A stretch of DNA of 30,762 nt, taken from positions 1 to 30,762 of the forward strand of contig CANRGQ010000005.1 in assembly GCA_947630195.1 (NCBI GenBank), written 5' to 3'. The notes beneath the pieces are model-generated. The model saw nothing but the letters and a program-made list of their open reading frames with translations. It ran no database searches and was not told the origin of the DNA. This stretch comes from an uncultured Bacilli bacterium (GTDB taxonomy: Bacteria > Bacillota_I > Bacilli_A > RF39 > UBA660). This document shows positions 22,280 through 30,762 of this stretch, piece after piece (positions within the stretch are counted from its first letter, which is position 1; each line of letters starts with the position of its first letter). The translations under genes were made by a program, and so were the position numbers.

Positions 22280-24128
22280 GATTATACTCTTTCTTTAAAT
22301 AAACGGCTAAAATAGCAATATCCGAAGGATTTACGCCACTAATACGTGATGCTTGGGCTAGTGTTTTTGGTCTAATTTCCGATAACTTTTGTCTTGCTTC
22401 ACTAGCTAAGTTACTTACCAGTTTATAATCAATATCATCAGGTATTTGTTTTTCTTCAATTTTCTTTAATTTTTCTGCTTCTTTATAAGCTTTTTTAATA
22501 TAACCCTCATACTTAACTTCAATTTCGACTTGTTCTAAAACTTCTTTATCATAATCAAATTTATGGATGGTATTAATAAAATCAAAAGTAATTTCTGGTC
22601 TTTTTAATAGTTCTTCAAAATTAATTCTTTGTTTAGGTATTGGTAAATTTTTTTCCTTAAATTTAATAGCATCTTTTTCTAAATTAATTCCCCATCTTTT
22701 AATTTCTTCTTTTAATTTTTGAATATCTTTCTTTTTATTTTGTAATCTTTCGTATTGTTCCTTATTAATTGTCCCAATCTTATAACCTATTTCTCTTAGT
22801 CTTAAGTCAGCATTATCATGTCTTAAAATAAGACGAAATTCTGCCCGACTTGTAAGCATCCTATAAGGGTCTTTTACCCCTTTGGTTACTAAATCATCAA
22901 TTAAAACCCCAATATAAGCTTCATTTCTTTTTAATATTAGAGGCTCTTTTCCTTGTAATTTTAAAGCGGCATTAATCCCCGCAATTAACCCTTGTCCAGC
23001 GGCTTCTTCATAACCACTTGTACCATTAATTTGGCCTGCTGTAAATAAATTTTCTAAGACCTTATTTTCTAAACTAGGATTGATTTGTAAAGCACTAATG
23101 GCGTCATATTCAATGGCATAAGCATATTTCGTAATAATAGCATTTTCTAGTCCTTTTAAACTATGGACCATTTCTTCTTGCACGTATCTTGGCATACTTG
23201 TGGAAAATCCTTGTAAGTACCATTCATCATAATAGATACTTTCAGGCTCTAAAAATAATTGATGGCGTGGTTTATCAGCAAATCTCACAATTTTATCTTC
23301 AATGGAAGGACAATATCTTGGACCTACCCCGGTCGCATATCCTCCATACATTGCTGATTCATTTAAATGTTCTCTAATTATTTGATGGGTTTTTTCATTG
23401 GTGTATAATAAATAACATTTTTGTTGTTCATTTATCTTATAACAAGGCTTTATATCATGACTAAAAGTATAGTAAATATCATCACCAAGTTCTTCCGTAC
23501 ATTTCGAAAAATCAATAGAACTTGCCTTAATTCTTTCCGGAGTACCTGTTTTAAGACGTATAATATTTAATCCTAACTTCTTTAAATTATCACTTAAATG
23601 GTTACTTCTTCCTTCTCCATGAGGTCCTGAAGGCGTATTTTCACTCCCTACTAAAACATTAGCTTTAAGATAAGTTCCCGTAGTTAAGATAACACATTTA
23701 CTTGTTATTTTTTTCCCATTATCTAAGATTACGCCTTTAACAATGTTATCTTCCACGATTAAATCTTCCACTAAACCTTCTTTTATTTCTAAATTTTTAT
23801 TATTATCTAAAGCTTCCCTCATCTTTTTAGGATATACCCTTTTATCAGCTTGGGCTCTTAAACTTCTAACGGCTGGTCCTTTGGAATTATTAAGCATTTT
23901 TATTTGAAAATGACTTTTATCAGCCACAACACCCATTAAGCCCCCTAAAGCATCTATTTCTCTTACAATAACTCCTTTAGCAGTTCCCCCAATGGAAGGA
24001 TTACAAGGCATATCCGCTATATTATTTAAATTCATCGTTAAAAGAAGAACTTTCATTCCCATTACACCAGCAATATTGGCAGCTTCACATCCGGCATGTC
24101 CTCCTCCAACAACTATAACATCATACAT
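22272..24128 (-). CDS. mnmG: tRNA uridine-34 modification enzyme MnmG
   Basis: 618 aa, full length. With MnmE it installs the carboxymethylaminomethyl group on U34 of certain tRNAs, using FAD and folate. The FAD-binding VVGGGHAGCEAA (6-17) and the PCNPSIGG motif with its conserved Cys are clear, and the C-terminal helical tRNA-binding part is complete. It lies nine bases after mnmE. Confidence 0.97.
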   Translation of the reverse strand: MYDVIVVGGGHAGCEAANIAGVMGMKVLLLTMNLNNIADMPCNPSIGGTAKGVIVREIDALGGLMGVVADKSHFQIKMLNNSKGPAVRSLRAQADKRVYPKKMREALDNNKNLEIKEGLVEDLIVEDNIVKGVILDNGKKITSKCVILTTGTYLKANVLVGSENTPSGPHGEGRSNHLSDNLKKLGLNIIRLKTGTPERIKASSIDFSKCTEELGDDIYYTFSHDIKPCYKINEQQKCYLLYTNEKTHQIIREHLNESAMYGGYATGVGPRYCPSIEDKIVRFADKPRHQLFLEPESIYYDEWYLQGFSTSMPRYVQEEMVHSLKGLENAIITKYAYAIEYDAISALQINPSLENKVLENLFTAGQINGTSGYEEAAGQGLIAGINAALKLQGKEPLILKRNEAYIGVLIDDLVTKGVKDPYRMLTSRAEFRLILRHDNADLRLREIGYKIGTINKEQYERLQNKKKDIQKLKEEIKRWGINLEKDAIKFKEKNLPIPKQRINFEELLKRPEITFDFINTIHKFDYDKEVLEQVEIEVKYEGYIKKAYKEAEKLKKIEEKQIPDDIDYKLVSNLASEARQKLSEIRPKTLAQASRISGVNPSDIAILAVYLKKEYNHE

Positions 24129-24137
24129 AATAATCCC

Positions 24138-25481
24138 TTACTTTCCTACACAAAAATTACTAAATAAGGTATCTAACAATTCATCTTCGTAGACTTCACC
24201 GGTGATTTCTCCCAAATGTTTCCAAGCATCAGAAATGTCTATCTCAACCATATCAATTGGAACATACCCACCAATATTTTTAATAGCCTCTTCTAAAGAT
24301 TTTAAAGCCTTCTTTAGTAAACTTAATTGTCTAACATTGGAGGCATAAGTTAAATCCTTATTCATTAAATTATTTAAATCTAAAACTTTGATTATTTCAT
24401 TTTTTAAATTATCTAATCCTTTATCACTAACTGTATTACCTAAAATATACTTATCCTCTAAATCTATTTTCCTATCTAAATCAGATTTATTAACCATGAT
24501 AATTCTTTTATTTTTAGGTACACTTTTAATTAAATCTTCTTCATATTCCGTTATTTTCTCATTATTATTTAAAACAATGATAACTAAATCAGCGTTATCT
24601 ATTACTTCTCTACTTTTTTGAACGCCGATTTTTTCCACGACATCTTCGGTTTCTCTAATCCCAGCCGTATCTATAAAATTAATTAAAAAACCATTTAAAC
24701 TAATGGAACCTTCCACAATATCTCTCGTAGTTCCCGCAATATCCGTAACAATGGCTTTATCTTCATCAAGTAATCTGTTTAAAATACTACTTTTCCCTAC
24801 ATTTGGTTTACCGACAATGGCCACATCGATTCCCTCTTTAATTATTTTACTATTCTCAGAATTGTTAATTAATCTTTCAACATCACTCTTTACCTCTTTT
24901 AATTTAGGTAAAAGAGTATCATTCGTTACAACCTCAATGTCGTTATATTCCGGATAATCAATATTTACCTCAATGTTGGCCATTACATCGGTTATTTTTT
25001 GCCGAACTCTTTTAATCTCTTTCGAAAAATTACCCGTTAAATTATTTAAGGCAAGTTTTCTTGCCATATCAGTTTTGGCATTAATTAAATCATTAACCGA
25101 TTCAGCCTCCGCTAAATCAATTCGGCCATTTAAGAAAGCTCTTTTGGTAAATTCGCCAGGTTCAGCTAAACGGCAACCACAATTAATAAGTATCTCTAAT
25201 ATTTTTTTAGTGGTATTAAGACCACCATGACTATTAATTTCCACAACATCTTCTTTGGTATAAGTATTAGGTTTTAACATGACAGATACTAATACTTCAT
25301 CAATAACCTCGCCATTATAAACAATATGGCCATAATTAATGGTATGACTAGCTACTTTTTTTAAATCTTTACCTTTAAAAATATGGGAAACTATGTCTAA
25401 GGCTTCATCACCACTTACTCTAATTATGGAAATAGCTCCCACCATTCTTGAAGTAGCTACGGCACAAATAGTATCTTCCAT
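24138..25481 (-). CDS. mnmE: tRNA modification GTPase MnmE
   Basis: 447 aa, full length. The N-terminal folate-binding domain is followed by the inserted G domain: G1 GKPNVGKS (224-231), the TTRD switch (251-254), DTAG (271-274) and NKSD. The C-terminus ends with CVGK, whose Cys444 is the conserved catalytic Cys of the family (usually CIGK). It forms a complex with MnmG, encoded next. Confidence 0.97.
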   Translation of the reverse strand: MEDTICAVATSRMVGAISIIRVSGDEALDIVSHIFKGKDLKKVASHTINYGHIVYNGEVIDEVLVSVMLKPNTYTKEDVVEINSHGGLNTTKKILEILINCGCRLAEPGEFTKRAFLNGRIDLAEAESVNDLINAKTDMARKLALNNLTGNFSKEIKRVRQKITDVMANIEVNIDYPEYNDIEVVTNDTLLPKLKEVKSDVERLINNSENSKIIKEGIDVAIVGKPNVGKSSILNRLLDEDKAIVTDIAGTTRDIVEGSISLNGFLINFIDTAGIRETEDVVEKIGVQKSREVIDNADLVIIVLNNNEKITEYEEDLIKSVPKNKRIIMVNKSDLDRKIDLEDKYILGNTVSDKGLDNLKNEIIKVLDLNNLMNKDLTYASNVRQLSLLKKALKSLEEAIKNIGGYVPIDMVEIDISDAWKHLGEITGEVYEDELLDTLFSNFCVGK

Positions 25482-25541
25482 CTCTAATACTTCCTTTCTT
25501 TTAGTTTCCTATCTTAACACAAATTCTCTATTTTTTCACTA

Positions 25542-27023
25542 TTATTTAGTCTTATCCGAAAAAATATTTAATAAATCATTATCCACACTTGCCATATCAT
25601 CTAAAGATACTTCTTTCAAAATCTCACCTGTTTCGGGTGATTTTAATCTTAAAATAAACTCTTTATTATTAGGTATTTTAGCATTAAAATAATATTTCAT
25701 ATTAACAAATTGAAATTCAATAACATAATCATTATAAGATGAGGCTAGTTTATTAATAAGGGTATTAACATCTAATAAATAAGCCATATAAATATTTTCA
25801 CTAATATTTTGTTTATTCTTTGCTAAATAATATCTATTTATCATTGTTTTTAATTCTGATTTTATACTATTTAACTCTTCATTAGTATAAGTATGACTTT
25901 TTAACATTAGATAATAATCATTAAAAGTATTAAATAATTTAATACCTAACCATTGATCAGGTATAATCATTTCTAATTCTCTAAGTAAGATATTCCCATC
26001 ATACCCAGCGTGAAATCTTCTTAAAGTATCGGTGTTAAATAACTCCATTAAGGCGTAACCTTCATTGTTAAGGGCACTATAACCGATGTCATATTGATAA
26101 TAACCACCCTCATTACTAACGAATTCATTATTTAAAACCATATTAATAAATTCATAAAAAGGACTCATATATCGCGGTTTATGACCATAATTAACGGTAA
26201 ATGCATGCAATACTTCATGGGAAAAAGTACTATAATCAGCCTCTTCTAAATCACCACTACTTTTACTATTATAAATATCAATGTTATATTTTTCTTTACC
26301 TTGATAAGTCCAAGTACCTCTAAATTCGCCTAGTTCATTATGATAAATTGTTCTCATATTTAATAAATTTTCTTTTAAATCTTGATAGTTGGTATATGGT
26401 AGTTCTGTAATAATAAAATCTTCAAATTTATGAATATATTCTTTTTCTTTCTCACTAAGATAAGGATTTTTATCTAAATAATCATATACTTCTTCTAAAG
26501 TCATGACTCTATTATCTAGTTCTCTTATCGCTAAAGTTACGGGATTATTAATATATCTATTGATATCAGGATTAATTTTGGGAATAATCGATAAAAAAGC
26601 CACTAAAGAGATATTTAAAGTTATTAATATTTTATTGGCTTTAACTAATCTTTGATATCTTTTCTTAGCTTTATCTTCATTATTTAAATGTTTATCACCT
26701 ACATATTCTACTTCATTATTGTAAAGATAACATAAATCCGCTAGGTCTTTGATATTATTATTTTGGCCATAAAAATAATGTAAATCATTAGTAACATCTA
26801 AATAATGATTATATTTATGACGATTATAAATAACATTATTTAATTTAATTATATTGCCCGTCGGAAGTATTTGTTTTAAAACTTCTTTTATTAAGTTATG
26901 CTCTTCTTCACTTAAAGCAAATACTTCTTCATTATTAACTACCTTACTAAAGGTAAACTTCTTATTATTAATATAAATTAAATATTTAGTGTTATTATAA
27001 ATAAAATCTCCTAATAAATACAT
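25542..27023 (-). CDS. membrane-associated HEXXH zinc metalloprotease, unknown family
   Basis: 493 aa from the ATG at 27023, which has GGGG nine bases upstream; earlier TTG and ATG codons are badly spaced. A basic region and one transmembrane helix (about 131-149) divide a cytosolic N-terminal domain from a larger C-terminal domain. That domain carries H269-E-V-L-H273 (SHEVLHAFT), a gluzincin-type zinc site. A third ligand is probably one of the Glu residues in NEFVSNEGG or NNEGYALMELF. It may cleave surface or secreted substrates. It lies between jag and mnmE, where Bacilli usually have nothing, so it is a lineage insertion. I do not recognise a named family. Confidence 0.7.
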   Translation of the reverse strand: MYLLGDFIYNNTKYLIYINNKKFTFSKVVNNEEVFALSEEEHNLIKEVLKQILPTGNIIKLNNVIYNRHKYNHYLDVTNDLHYFYGQNNNIKDLADLCYLYNNEVEYVGDKHLNNEDKAKKRYQRLVKANKILITLNISLVAFLSIIPKINPDINRYINNPVTLAIRELDNRVMTLEEVYDYLDKNPYLSEKEKEYIHKFEDFIITELPYTNYQDLKENLLNMRTIYHNELGEFRGTWTYQGKEKYNIDIYNSKSSGDLEEADYSTFSHEVLHAFTVNYGHKPRYMSPFYEFINMVLNNEFVSNEGGYYQYDIGYSALNNEGYALMELFNTDTLRRFHAGYDGNILLRELEMIIPDQWLGIKLFNTFNDYYLMLKSHTYTNEELNSIKSELKTMINRYYLAKNKQNISENIYMAYLLDVNTLINKLASSYNDYVIEFQFVNMKYYFNAKIPNNKEFILRLKSPETGEILKEVSLDDMASVDNDLLNIFSDKTK

Positions 27024-27071
27024 CTTAAACATCCCCAAATTATCATATCATAAAAACAACTTTTTTAGATT

Positions 27072-27098
27072 AAAAAAACTTGATTTGACACCAAGTTT
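27072..27098 (-). terminator. terminator of the unknown-gene cluster
   Basis: On the minus strand, AAACTTG (27092-27098) pairs with CAAGTTT (27076-27082) around a nine-base loop and is followed by several Ts. It separates the genes 27119-28040 from the metalloprotease. Confidence 0.75.
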
Positions 27099-27118
27099 TA
27101 CTTTATTTACTTTTATTT

Positions 27119-27679
27119 TTAGTATATCTTACATTTTTTTGTAAGTGTTTTTGAAAAAGTTGACTCTAGAGTATCTTCAACTTTAACTAGTTTTTCTAAA
27201 ACATAACTTTGCAGCATATCAAATGTAACTACTTGTCTTTCATTCAAATATTTGCTATTAATAAAAGCTATACTATAGTCTTCGTCATTGAAATAATAAT
27301 TTAAGAACATCGTTCTAGTAAAACTAAAATATTGATTATTTTCTTTAAAATAACAAACATTATTATAAGATATTTGGTTTAATTTATCATAGTCATAATG
27401 AATATCAATATGTTTATCATTACAGTAATTTAAATAAACACTTAACAATAAAATTACATTTTTAATATCTTCTTTTTTTACTTTTTTATTATCACATTCT
27501 ATAAACCAAATATTCATATGTTGGGTCTTAAAATTAAATGATAAGCATTCAAAAGCATATGCAATAAATTTATAATACCAGTTTTCATATTCTTTTGATA
27601 AAAATAACTGATATTCTTCATTACTTAATATTGGTATTCTTTTAAATTGTTCAATTTTAGTTGGTTCTTTTTCTTTCAT
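27119..27679 (-). CDS. hypothetical protein, 186 aa
   Basis: No family recognised. A soluble, Tyr/Asn/Phe-rich protein with no signal peptide or clear membrane segment and no catalytic motif. AGGGA lies about eight bases before the ATG. Composition and codon use match the neighbours. It is transcribed with the 72-aa gene 29 bases upstream. Confidence 0.65.
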   Translation of the reverse strand: MKEKEPTKIEQFKRIPILSNEEYQLFLSKEYENWYYKFIAYAFECLSFNFKTQHMNIWFIECDNKKVKKEDIKNVILLLSVYLNYCNDKHIDIHYDYDKLNQISYNNVCYFKENNQYFSFTRTMFLNYYFNDEDYSIAFINSKYLNERQVVTFDMLQSYVLEKLVKVEDTLESTFSKTLTKKCKIY

Positions 27680-27708
27680 TATAAATCCCTACTCAATTAT
27701 ATTTTTTA

Positions 27709-27927
27709 TTATCTTTTTCTAACTAGTTGTTTTCCTTTTTCTTTGTTGGAAACGATTTCATTTGTTCCTAATCCTAATTTATTAATATCAATACTATAAA
27801 AATTTTCTTTTTGTCTTGTTTGTTGTCTTTCATAATTGAAATTTAAATCATTTTCTTTTAAATAAACATTATTGGGAATATTTTTACTAACTTTTTCTAA
27901 GGCTTTTTTATTTTTAACTGAATCCAT
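27709..27927 (-). CDS. hypothetical small basic protein, 72 aa
   Basis: Hydrophilic, Lys/Asn/Glu-rich, without recognisable domain (MDSVKNKKALEKVSKNIPNN at the start, KGKQLVRKR at the end). GGGG lies five bases before the ATG. It overlaps the end of a 47-aa membrane-protein frame by 31 bases, which suggests the two are translated together. Confidence 0.55.
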   Translation of the reverse strand: MDSVKNKKALEKVSKNIPNNVYLKENDLNFNYERQQTRQKENFYSIDINKLGLGTNEIVSNKEKGKQLVRKR

Positions 27928-28040
27928 ATAAACCCCACTTGATATAAGAGTGCCCCTCCAATAATTCCTATTAAGACAGTTATTGTTGTGGGTTCTAGTA
28001 TTAATATACCAGCAAAATATAAGCCTGCTATAATACTCAT
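27897..28040 (-). CDS. small two-helix membrane protein, 47 aa
   Basis: The reading MSIIAGLYFAGILILEPTT, then a second hydrophobic stretch (TVLIGIIGGALLYQVGFIWI) and LKIKKP forms two membrane helices with a basic C-terminus, a convincing small membrane protein. It lacks an obvious ribosome site, which is the main reason for doubt. Its 3' end overlaps the next gene by 31 bases. It fills the apparent gap after jag. Confidence 0.5.
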   Translation of the reverse strand: MSIIAGLYFAGILILEPTTITVLIGIIGGALLYQVGFIWIQLKIKKP

Positions 28041-28100
28041 AATTTTAGTTAATTTATTATTTTAAAAAAATCTTTTTTTTATAAATCCCCCTAAATCTTA

Positions 28101-28709
28101 CTATTCAGGTTTAATAATTACATGGCGATTTGGTTCTTCGCCAGTACTTTCAGTTTTAACTCCTTTAAAGTTGGTTAAAACGTTATGAACAATTCTTCTT
28201 TCATAAGCATTCATATTATCTAAGTGAACTTCTACTTTAGTTCTTGATACTTCTCTTGCAATATTTTTTGCAAGTCTTTCAATTCTTTTTTGTTGTTTTT
28301 CCCTATAATTTTCTACATCTAAGGAAATATAAGGTCTAACCCCAAATTCCGTATTAACTTTTTGTCTTACAATATTTTCTAAGGCTTTTAAAGTATTACC
28401 ACCTTTACCAATTAAAACGGGGTTATTATCGGAATAAATCTTAACATACATAACATCTTCTCTTAGTTTACTTTCAAAATTAACATTAAGTCCCATATTA
28501 GTAAGAAGTTCTTCTAGATATTCTTTAATAAAGTTAAGTAACTCACTTTTTAAGATTACTTCCACATTAATAACACTGTTTTTGCCAAACAAACCGGTTT
28601 TACTTTCGGTATAATGATAGTAAAAATCATCTTTACTAACTTTGTATTCTTCACAAATACTTTCTAATATACTTTCTAACTCTTTTCCTTCTTTTTTAAT
28701 TATTTCCAT
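28101..28709 (-). CDS. jag: RNA-binding protein Jag (KhpB)
   Basis: 202 aa with all three expected parts: Jag_N (about 1-55, with KTGLFGKNS), a KH domain with the GKGG loop, and an R3H domain (RIERLAKNIAREV ... NRHVIIKPE). KhpB binds RNA and is linked to cell elongation and division in Firmicutes. It overlaps yidC by 14 bases, the usual arrangement. Confidence 0.95.
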   Translation of the reverse strand: MEIIKKEGKELESILESICEEYKVSKDDFYYHYTESKTGLFGKNSVINVEVILKSELLNFIKEYLEELLTNMGLNVNFESKLREDVMYVKIYSDNNPVLIGKGGNTLKALENIVRQKVNTEFGVRPYISLDVENYREKQQKRIERLAKNIAREVSRTKVEVHLDNMNAYERRIVHNVLTNFKGVKTESTGEEPNRHVIIKPE

Positions 28710-29742
28710 ATTTAAGACCTCTTTTAACTTCTAATTTTTCTTTTATCTTTTTATTCTTTTTATCATCTTTATCATCTTTTTTAGGTTTTCTTTTTATATC
28801 ACCGGACAACCACTTAAAGATAAATGTTTGAATAGCTATAAAGGCATAAGTAACAATCCAGTAGAATGATAACGCTGTTGTAAGTGAGAATGATGTAACT
28901 ACGATAATTACGACCATAATATTGGTCATCATCTTCATTTGACTTTTCGCTTCTGGTGTTTGGTTCATGGCCCCAGCGGCACTCATTGAATACTTAAATG
29001 AGAAATATGTCGATAAAGCAATAAGAATAATTAATAAAATATATAAATAATTACCATTTGATAAACCAACATAAGGCGTCATTCCTAAGTTAAAGCCTAA
29101 AAGTTTATCTTCAAAGATGGCTGGTACTCTATTGATAGCTTGAAGAAAAGCAAAGAACAAAGGAAGTTGTAAGAACGCCACTAGACAACCAGACATTGGT
29201 TTCACATTATATTTTTTATAGATAGCCATCATTTCTTGACTCTTCATCATCATGGAATCCCTGTCTTCTCTTCCGCGATACTTATATTCTAACTTTTGCA
29301 TCTCTCGATTAACTTTTTGCATATTCTTACTTTGTTTATGCGTTTTATAAGAGAATGGCAGTAAAATAACTCTGATAAGTAAACCGACTAAAATTAAGGA
29401 AATACCCATATTTTTTACAAGTCCTCCTAGTTTTAAAATTAAGAAGGCTAAAGGTTTTACAAATAACAATTCCCAAATACTCGTAGTTTTATTAGAAGTT
29501 ATTTTAAAATCACGACAACTTGGTAATTTCTTTAAAGATATTTTTAATTCTTTATCGTGTTCTAAATAAAGATTGTATAAATCTGTACCTTCTTCTGGTT
29601 TACATAATATATTATTAGGAAGATTTTGTCCCGTTTCTTCGTATACAACAATATGATTATCCTTATCTTTTATATAATCATTGGCGCCACACCCAGAAAC
29701 AAGTAACACCATCATTATTAAAACTAATATTTTATTTCTCAT
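28696..29742 (-). CDS. yidC: membrane protein insertase YidC (SpoIIIJ type), lipoprotein
   Basis: 348 aa. It inserts and folds membrane proteins, alone or with SecYEG. A lipoprotein signal ends in LLVSGC with Cys18 as the lipidated residue. The conserved five-helix YidC core follows, including the hydrophilic-groove Arg region (LLIRVILLPFSYKTHK), and a Lys-rich cytosolic tail binds ribosomes. It overlaps rnpA by 11 bases and jag by 14. Confidence 0.95.
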   Translation of the reverse strand: MRNKILVLIMMVLLVSGCGANDYIKDKDNHIVVYEETGQNLPNNILCKPEEGTDLYNLYLEHDKELKISLKKLPSCRDFKITSNKTTSIWELLFVKPLAFLILKLGGLVKNMGISLILVGLLIRVILLPFSYKTHKQSKNMQKVNREMQKLEYKYRGREDRDSMMMKSQEMMAIYKKYNVKPMSGCLVAFLQLPLFFAFLQAINRVPAIFEDKLLGFNLGMTPYVGLSNGNYLYILLIILIALSTYFSFKYSMSAAGAMNQTPEAKSQMKMMTNIMVVIIVVTSFSLTTALSFYWIVTYAFIAIQTFIFKWLSGDIKRKPKKDDKDDKKNKKIKEKLEVKRGLKYGNN

Positions 29743-30070
29743 AAGTATTCTCCTTTTTTATTAAATTAACAAGCATTGTTTCCATTTTATCGTAAGGAAT
29801 ATTTAATACTTCTTTCTTTACTATTATAATATAATTATGAAATTTTGGAAATACCTCCCTATTATGCGTAATAATATTTCGCACTTGTCTTTTAACATGA
29901 TTACGCATAACGGCATTACCAATTTTTTTACCCACCGCAATACCATAGTTATTTGCTTCTTTTTCTTTTTTCATACGACAAATGATAAAATATTCATTAC
30001 TTACTTTATGACCTTTATTAATTATATCATTAAATAAAAGATTAGATTTTACAACATCTCTTTTTTTCAT
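29732..30070 (-). CDS. rnpA: ribonuclease P protein component
   Basis: 112 aa, normal length. It assists the catalytic RNA of RNase P in trimming tRNA 5' ends. The RNR-type motif reads MRNHVKRQVRNII, and GIAVGKKIGNA is also typical. No Shine-Dalgarno sequence precedes the ATG; a terminator-like hairpin and Ts lie there instead. Confidence 0.95.
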   Translation of the reverse strand: MKKRDVVKSNLLFNDIINKGHKVSNEYFIICRMKKEKEANNYGIAVGKKIGNAVMRNHVKRQVRNIITHNREVFPKFHNYIIIVKKEVLNIPYDKMETMLVNLIKKENTYEK

Positions 30071-30074
30071 AATT

Positions 30075-30113
30075 AAAAAAACCCGTAAGAAACTATTTTG
30101 TTAATTCCTTACG
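30075..30113 (-). terminator. attenuator-like hairpin between rpmH and rnpA
   Basis: On the minus strand, CGTAAG (30108-30113, inside rpmH) pairs with CTTACG (30084-30089), and GGG plus seven Ts follow (30081-30075). It could reduce rnpA expression relative to rpmH. Confidence 0.5.
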
Positions 30114-30215
30114 ACCTTTCTTACGACGATTATTAATAATCTTTGTTCCTTTACGAGCAAAGAAACCATGTTTTTTAGCTTTTTTACGATTATTTGGTTG
30201 ATAAGTTCTTTTCAT
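30093..30215 (-). CDS. rpmH: ribosomal protein bL34
   Basis: 40 aa beginning MKRTYQPNNRKKAKKHGFF and ending RRKKGRKELTK, a recognisable but slightly short bL34 (usually 44-46). GAGGTGG lies eight bases before the ATG. It is the first gene of the leftward origin-proximal operon and is too short for simple ORF thresholds. Confidence 0.95.
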   Translation of the reverse strand: MKRTYQPNNRKKAKKHGFFARKGTKIINNRRKKGRKELTK

Positions 30216-30253
30216 GTATAATTCCACCTCTTTCTCTTTTTTTAAGTCACTTT

Positions 30254-30283
30254 ATTATAATATTATTTAAGGTATTATGTCAA
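30254..30283 (-). promoter_or_regulatory. rpmH promoter
   Basis: On the minus strand, TTGACA (30278-30283) and TATAAT (30254-30259), both perfect, are separated by 18 bases. It drives the leftward operon away from the origin. Confidence 0.75.
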
Positions 30284-30514
30284 TAACTAATTTTTTAACA
30301 TCATCTATTTATAATTTAGAAATAAATGTTATTAATTTGTTACTAATTAATTTAAAATATTTAGATACTTTCTTAACTAAAAAGTTTTCAACACTTTCAA
30401 CATTATATAAACTTAACTCAGATTGTTTAAAAGTTAAGAAGTTAATAAAAATTTGTTGAAAATGTTAAAAACTTCTTGTATTATAGATTATACCTAAGAA
30501 GAGAATGTTGAAAG
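30284..30514. other. chromosomal origin (oriC) with paired DnaA boxes
   Basis: Between rpmH and dnaA lie 9-mers of the form TTTTCAACA. Plus strand: 30292-30300 (TTTTTAACA), 30385-30393 (TTTTCAACA), 30394-30402 (CTTTCAACA). Minus strand: 30454-30462, 30463-30471 and 30506-30514. Two pairs abut head-to-tail and the pairs face each other. The whole stretch is very AT-rich, fitting an unwinding region. Strand bias of genes on the left supports an origin here. Confidence 0.75.
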
Positions 30515-30547
30515 TAGTGTTATTAATTATTTAGAGAAATATTTTTC

Positions 30548-30575
30548 TTGTAAAAAAATTGATTTATACTACAAT
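30548..30575 (+). promoter_or_regulatory. possible dnaA promoter
   Basis: TTGTAA (30548-30553) and TACAAT (30570-30575) are 16 bases apart, about 48 bases before the dnaA start codon. The spacing is slightly short and the -10 imperfect. Confidence 0.4.
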
Positions 30576-30622
30576 TAATTTGAGATATATAGGAAGTATG
30601 TGTGAAGGTGGGGTGAGGTAAT

Positions 30623-30762
30623 TTGAAAACACAGGAACTTTTTCAAAAAGTATTAGAAGAAATCTCGGAAAGAATTAGTTCCGCTACTTACTCAGTATGG
30701 TTTAATGATTTACATTTAGTAAGTATTAATGATAAAGAAGTTGTTATTAAAGTACCTCTTCC
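30623..30762 (+). CDS. dnaA: chromosomal replication initiator DnaA, 5' part
   Basis: Only the first 46 codons are in the window. The start is TTG, with GGTGAGG just upstream. The reading KTQELFQKVLEEISERISSATYSVWFNDLHL ... VVIKVPL is the DnaA N-terminal oligomerisation domain (family signature around W and F). DnaA binds the boxes next to it and begins replication. The gene continues past the right edge. Confidence 0.93.
   Translation, partial: MKTQELFQKVLEEISERISSATYSVWFNDLHLVSINDKEVVIKVPL

Noticed and set aside
30277..30459. 60-codon plus-strand frame inside the origin
   Set aside because: It lies over the DnaA boxes, has no ribosome site, and its composition reflects AT-rich origin DNA.

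Overview
This is a low-GC window from a walled member of the Bacilli or a neighbouring Firmicutes/Mycoplasmatota lineage. A nearly complete class A penicillin-binding protein shows that it makes peptidoglycan. An RNA polymerase delta subunit and the gene order rpmH-rnpA-yidC-jag ... mnmE-mnmG-rsmG-noc beside dnaA are typical of Bacilli. Trp is encoded by TGG, and I see no sign that UGA is reassigned. The right end holds the replication origin, with dnaA starting at 30623 and running off the window. Nearly every gene from 30215 down to 12614 reads away from the origin.

The window has two parts. Positions 1 to about 12600 are an accessory region. From left to right it contains: a perfect 20-bp tandem array; a Schlafen AlbA_2/HATPase_c_4 protein; a two-gene operon for membrane-anchored surface proteins, the second ending in a segment that looks like the variable region of a diversity-generating retroelement (DGR); two double-HTH XRE regulators and a HATPase protein lacking AlbA_2; a candidate type I toxin-antitoxin locus hidden in an apparently empty gap; an AAA/DUF4143 ATPase; and a TOTE-type primase-helicase overlapping a second AlbA_2/HATPase_c_4 gene. 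Matched repeats bracket this last part. One pair of N8-loop hairpins lies on each side (6571-6639 and 12516-12584). A 24-bp direct repeat (7966-7989 and 12470-12493) encloses the TOTE pair, and the right copy ends a 31-bp tandem array.

Positions 12614-30762 are core genome: prfA with the methyltransferase prmC that modifies it and a small zinc ribbon between them; two kinase-fold paralogues; a cation efflux protein; rpoE; a gene that seems to start at ATT and is easily missed; a class A PBP; a candidate small RNA; and the origin-proximal tRNA-modification, chromosome-organisation and membrane-insertion genes. Between jag and mnmE sits a lineage-specific insertion with a membrane zinc metalloprotease and three unknown small or medium proteins.

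Most worth following up are the DGR-like variable segment, the TOTE + AlbA_2/HATPase module with its flanking repeats, the candidate type I toxin locus, the ATT-start gene and the paired TTTTCAACA-like DnaA boxes. All family assignments are by reading motifs; no database search was possible.
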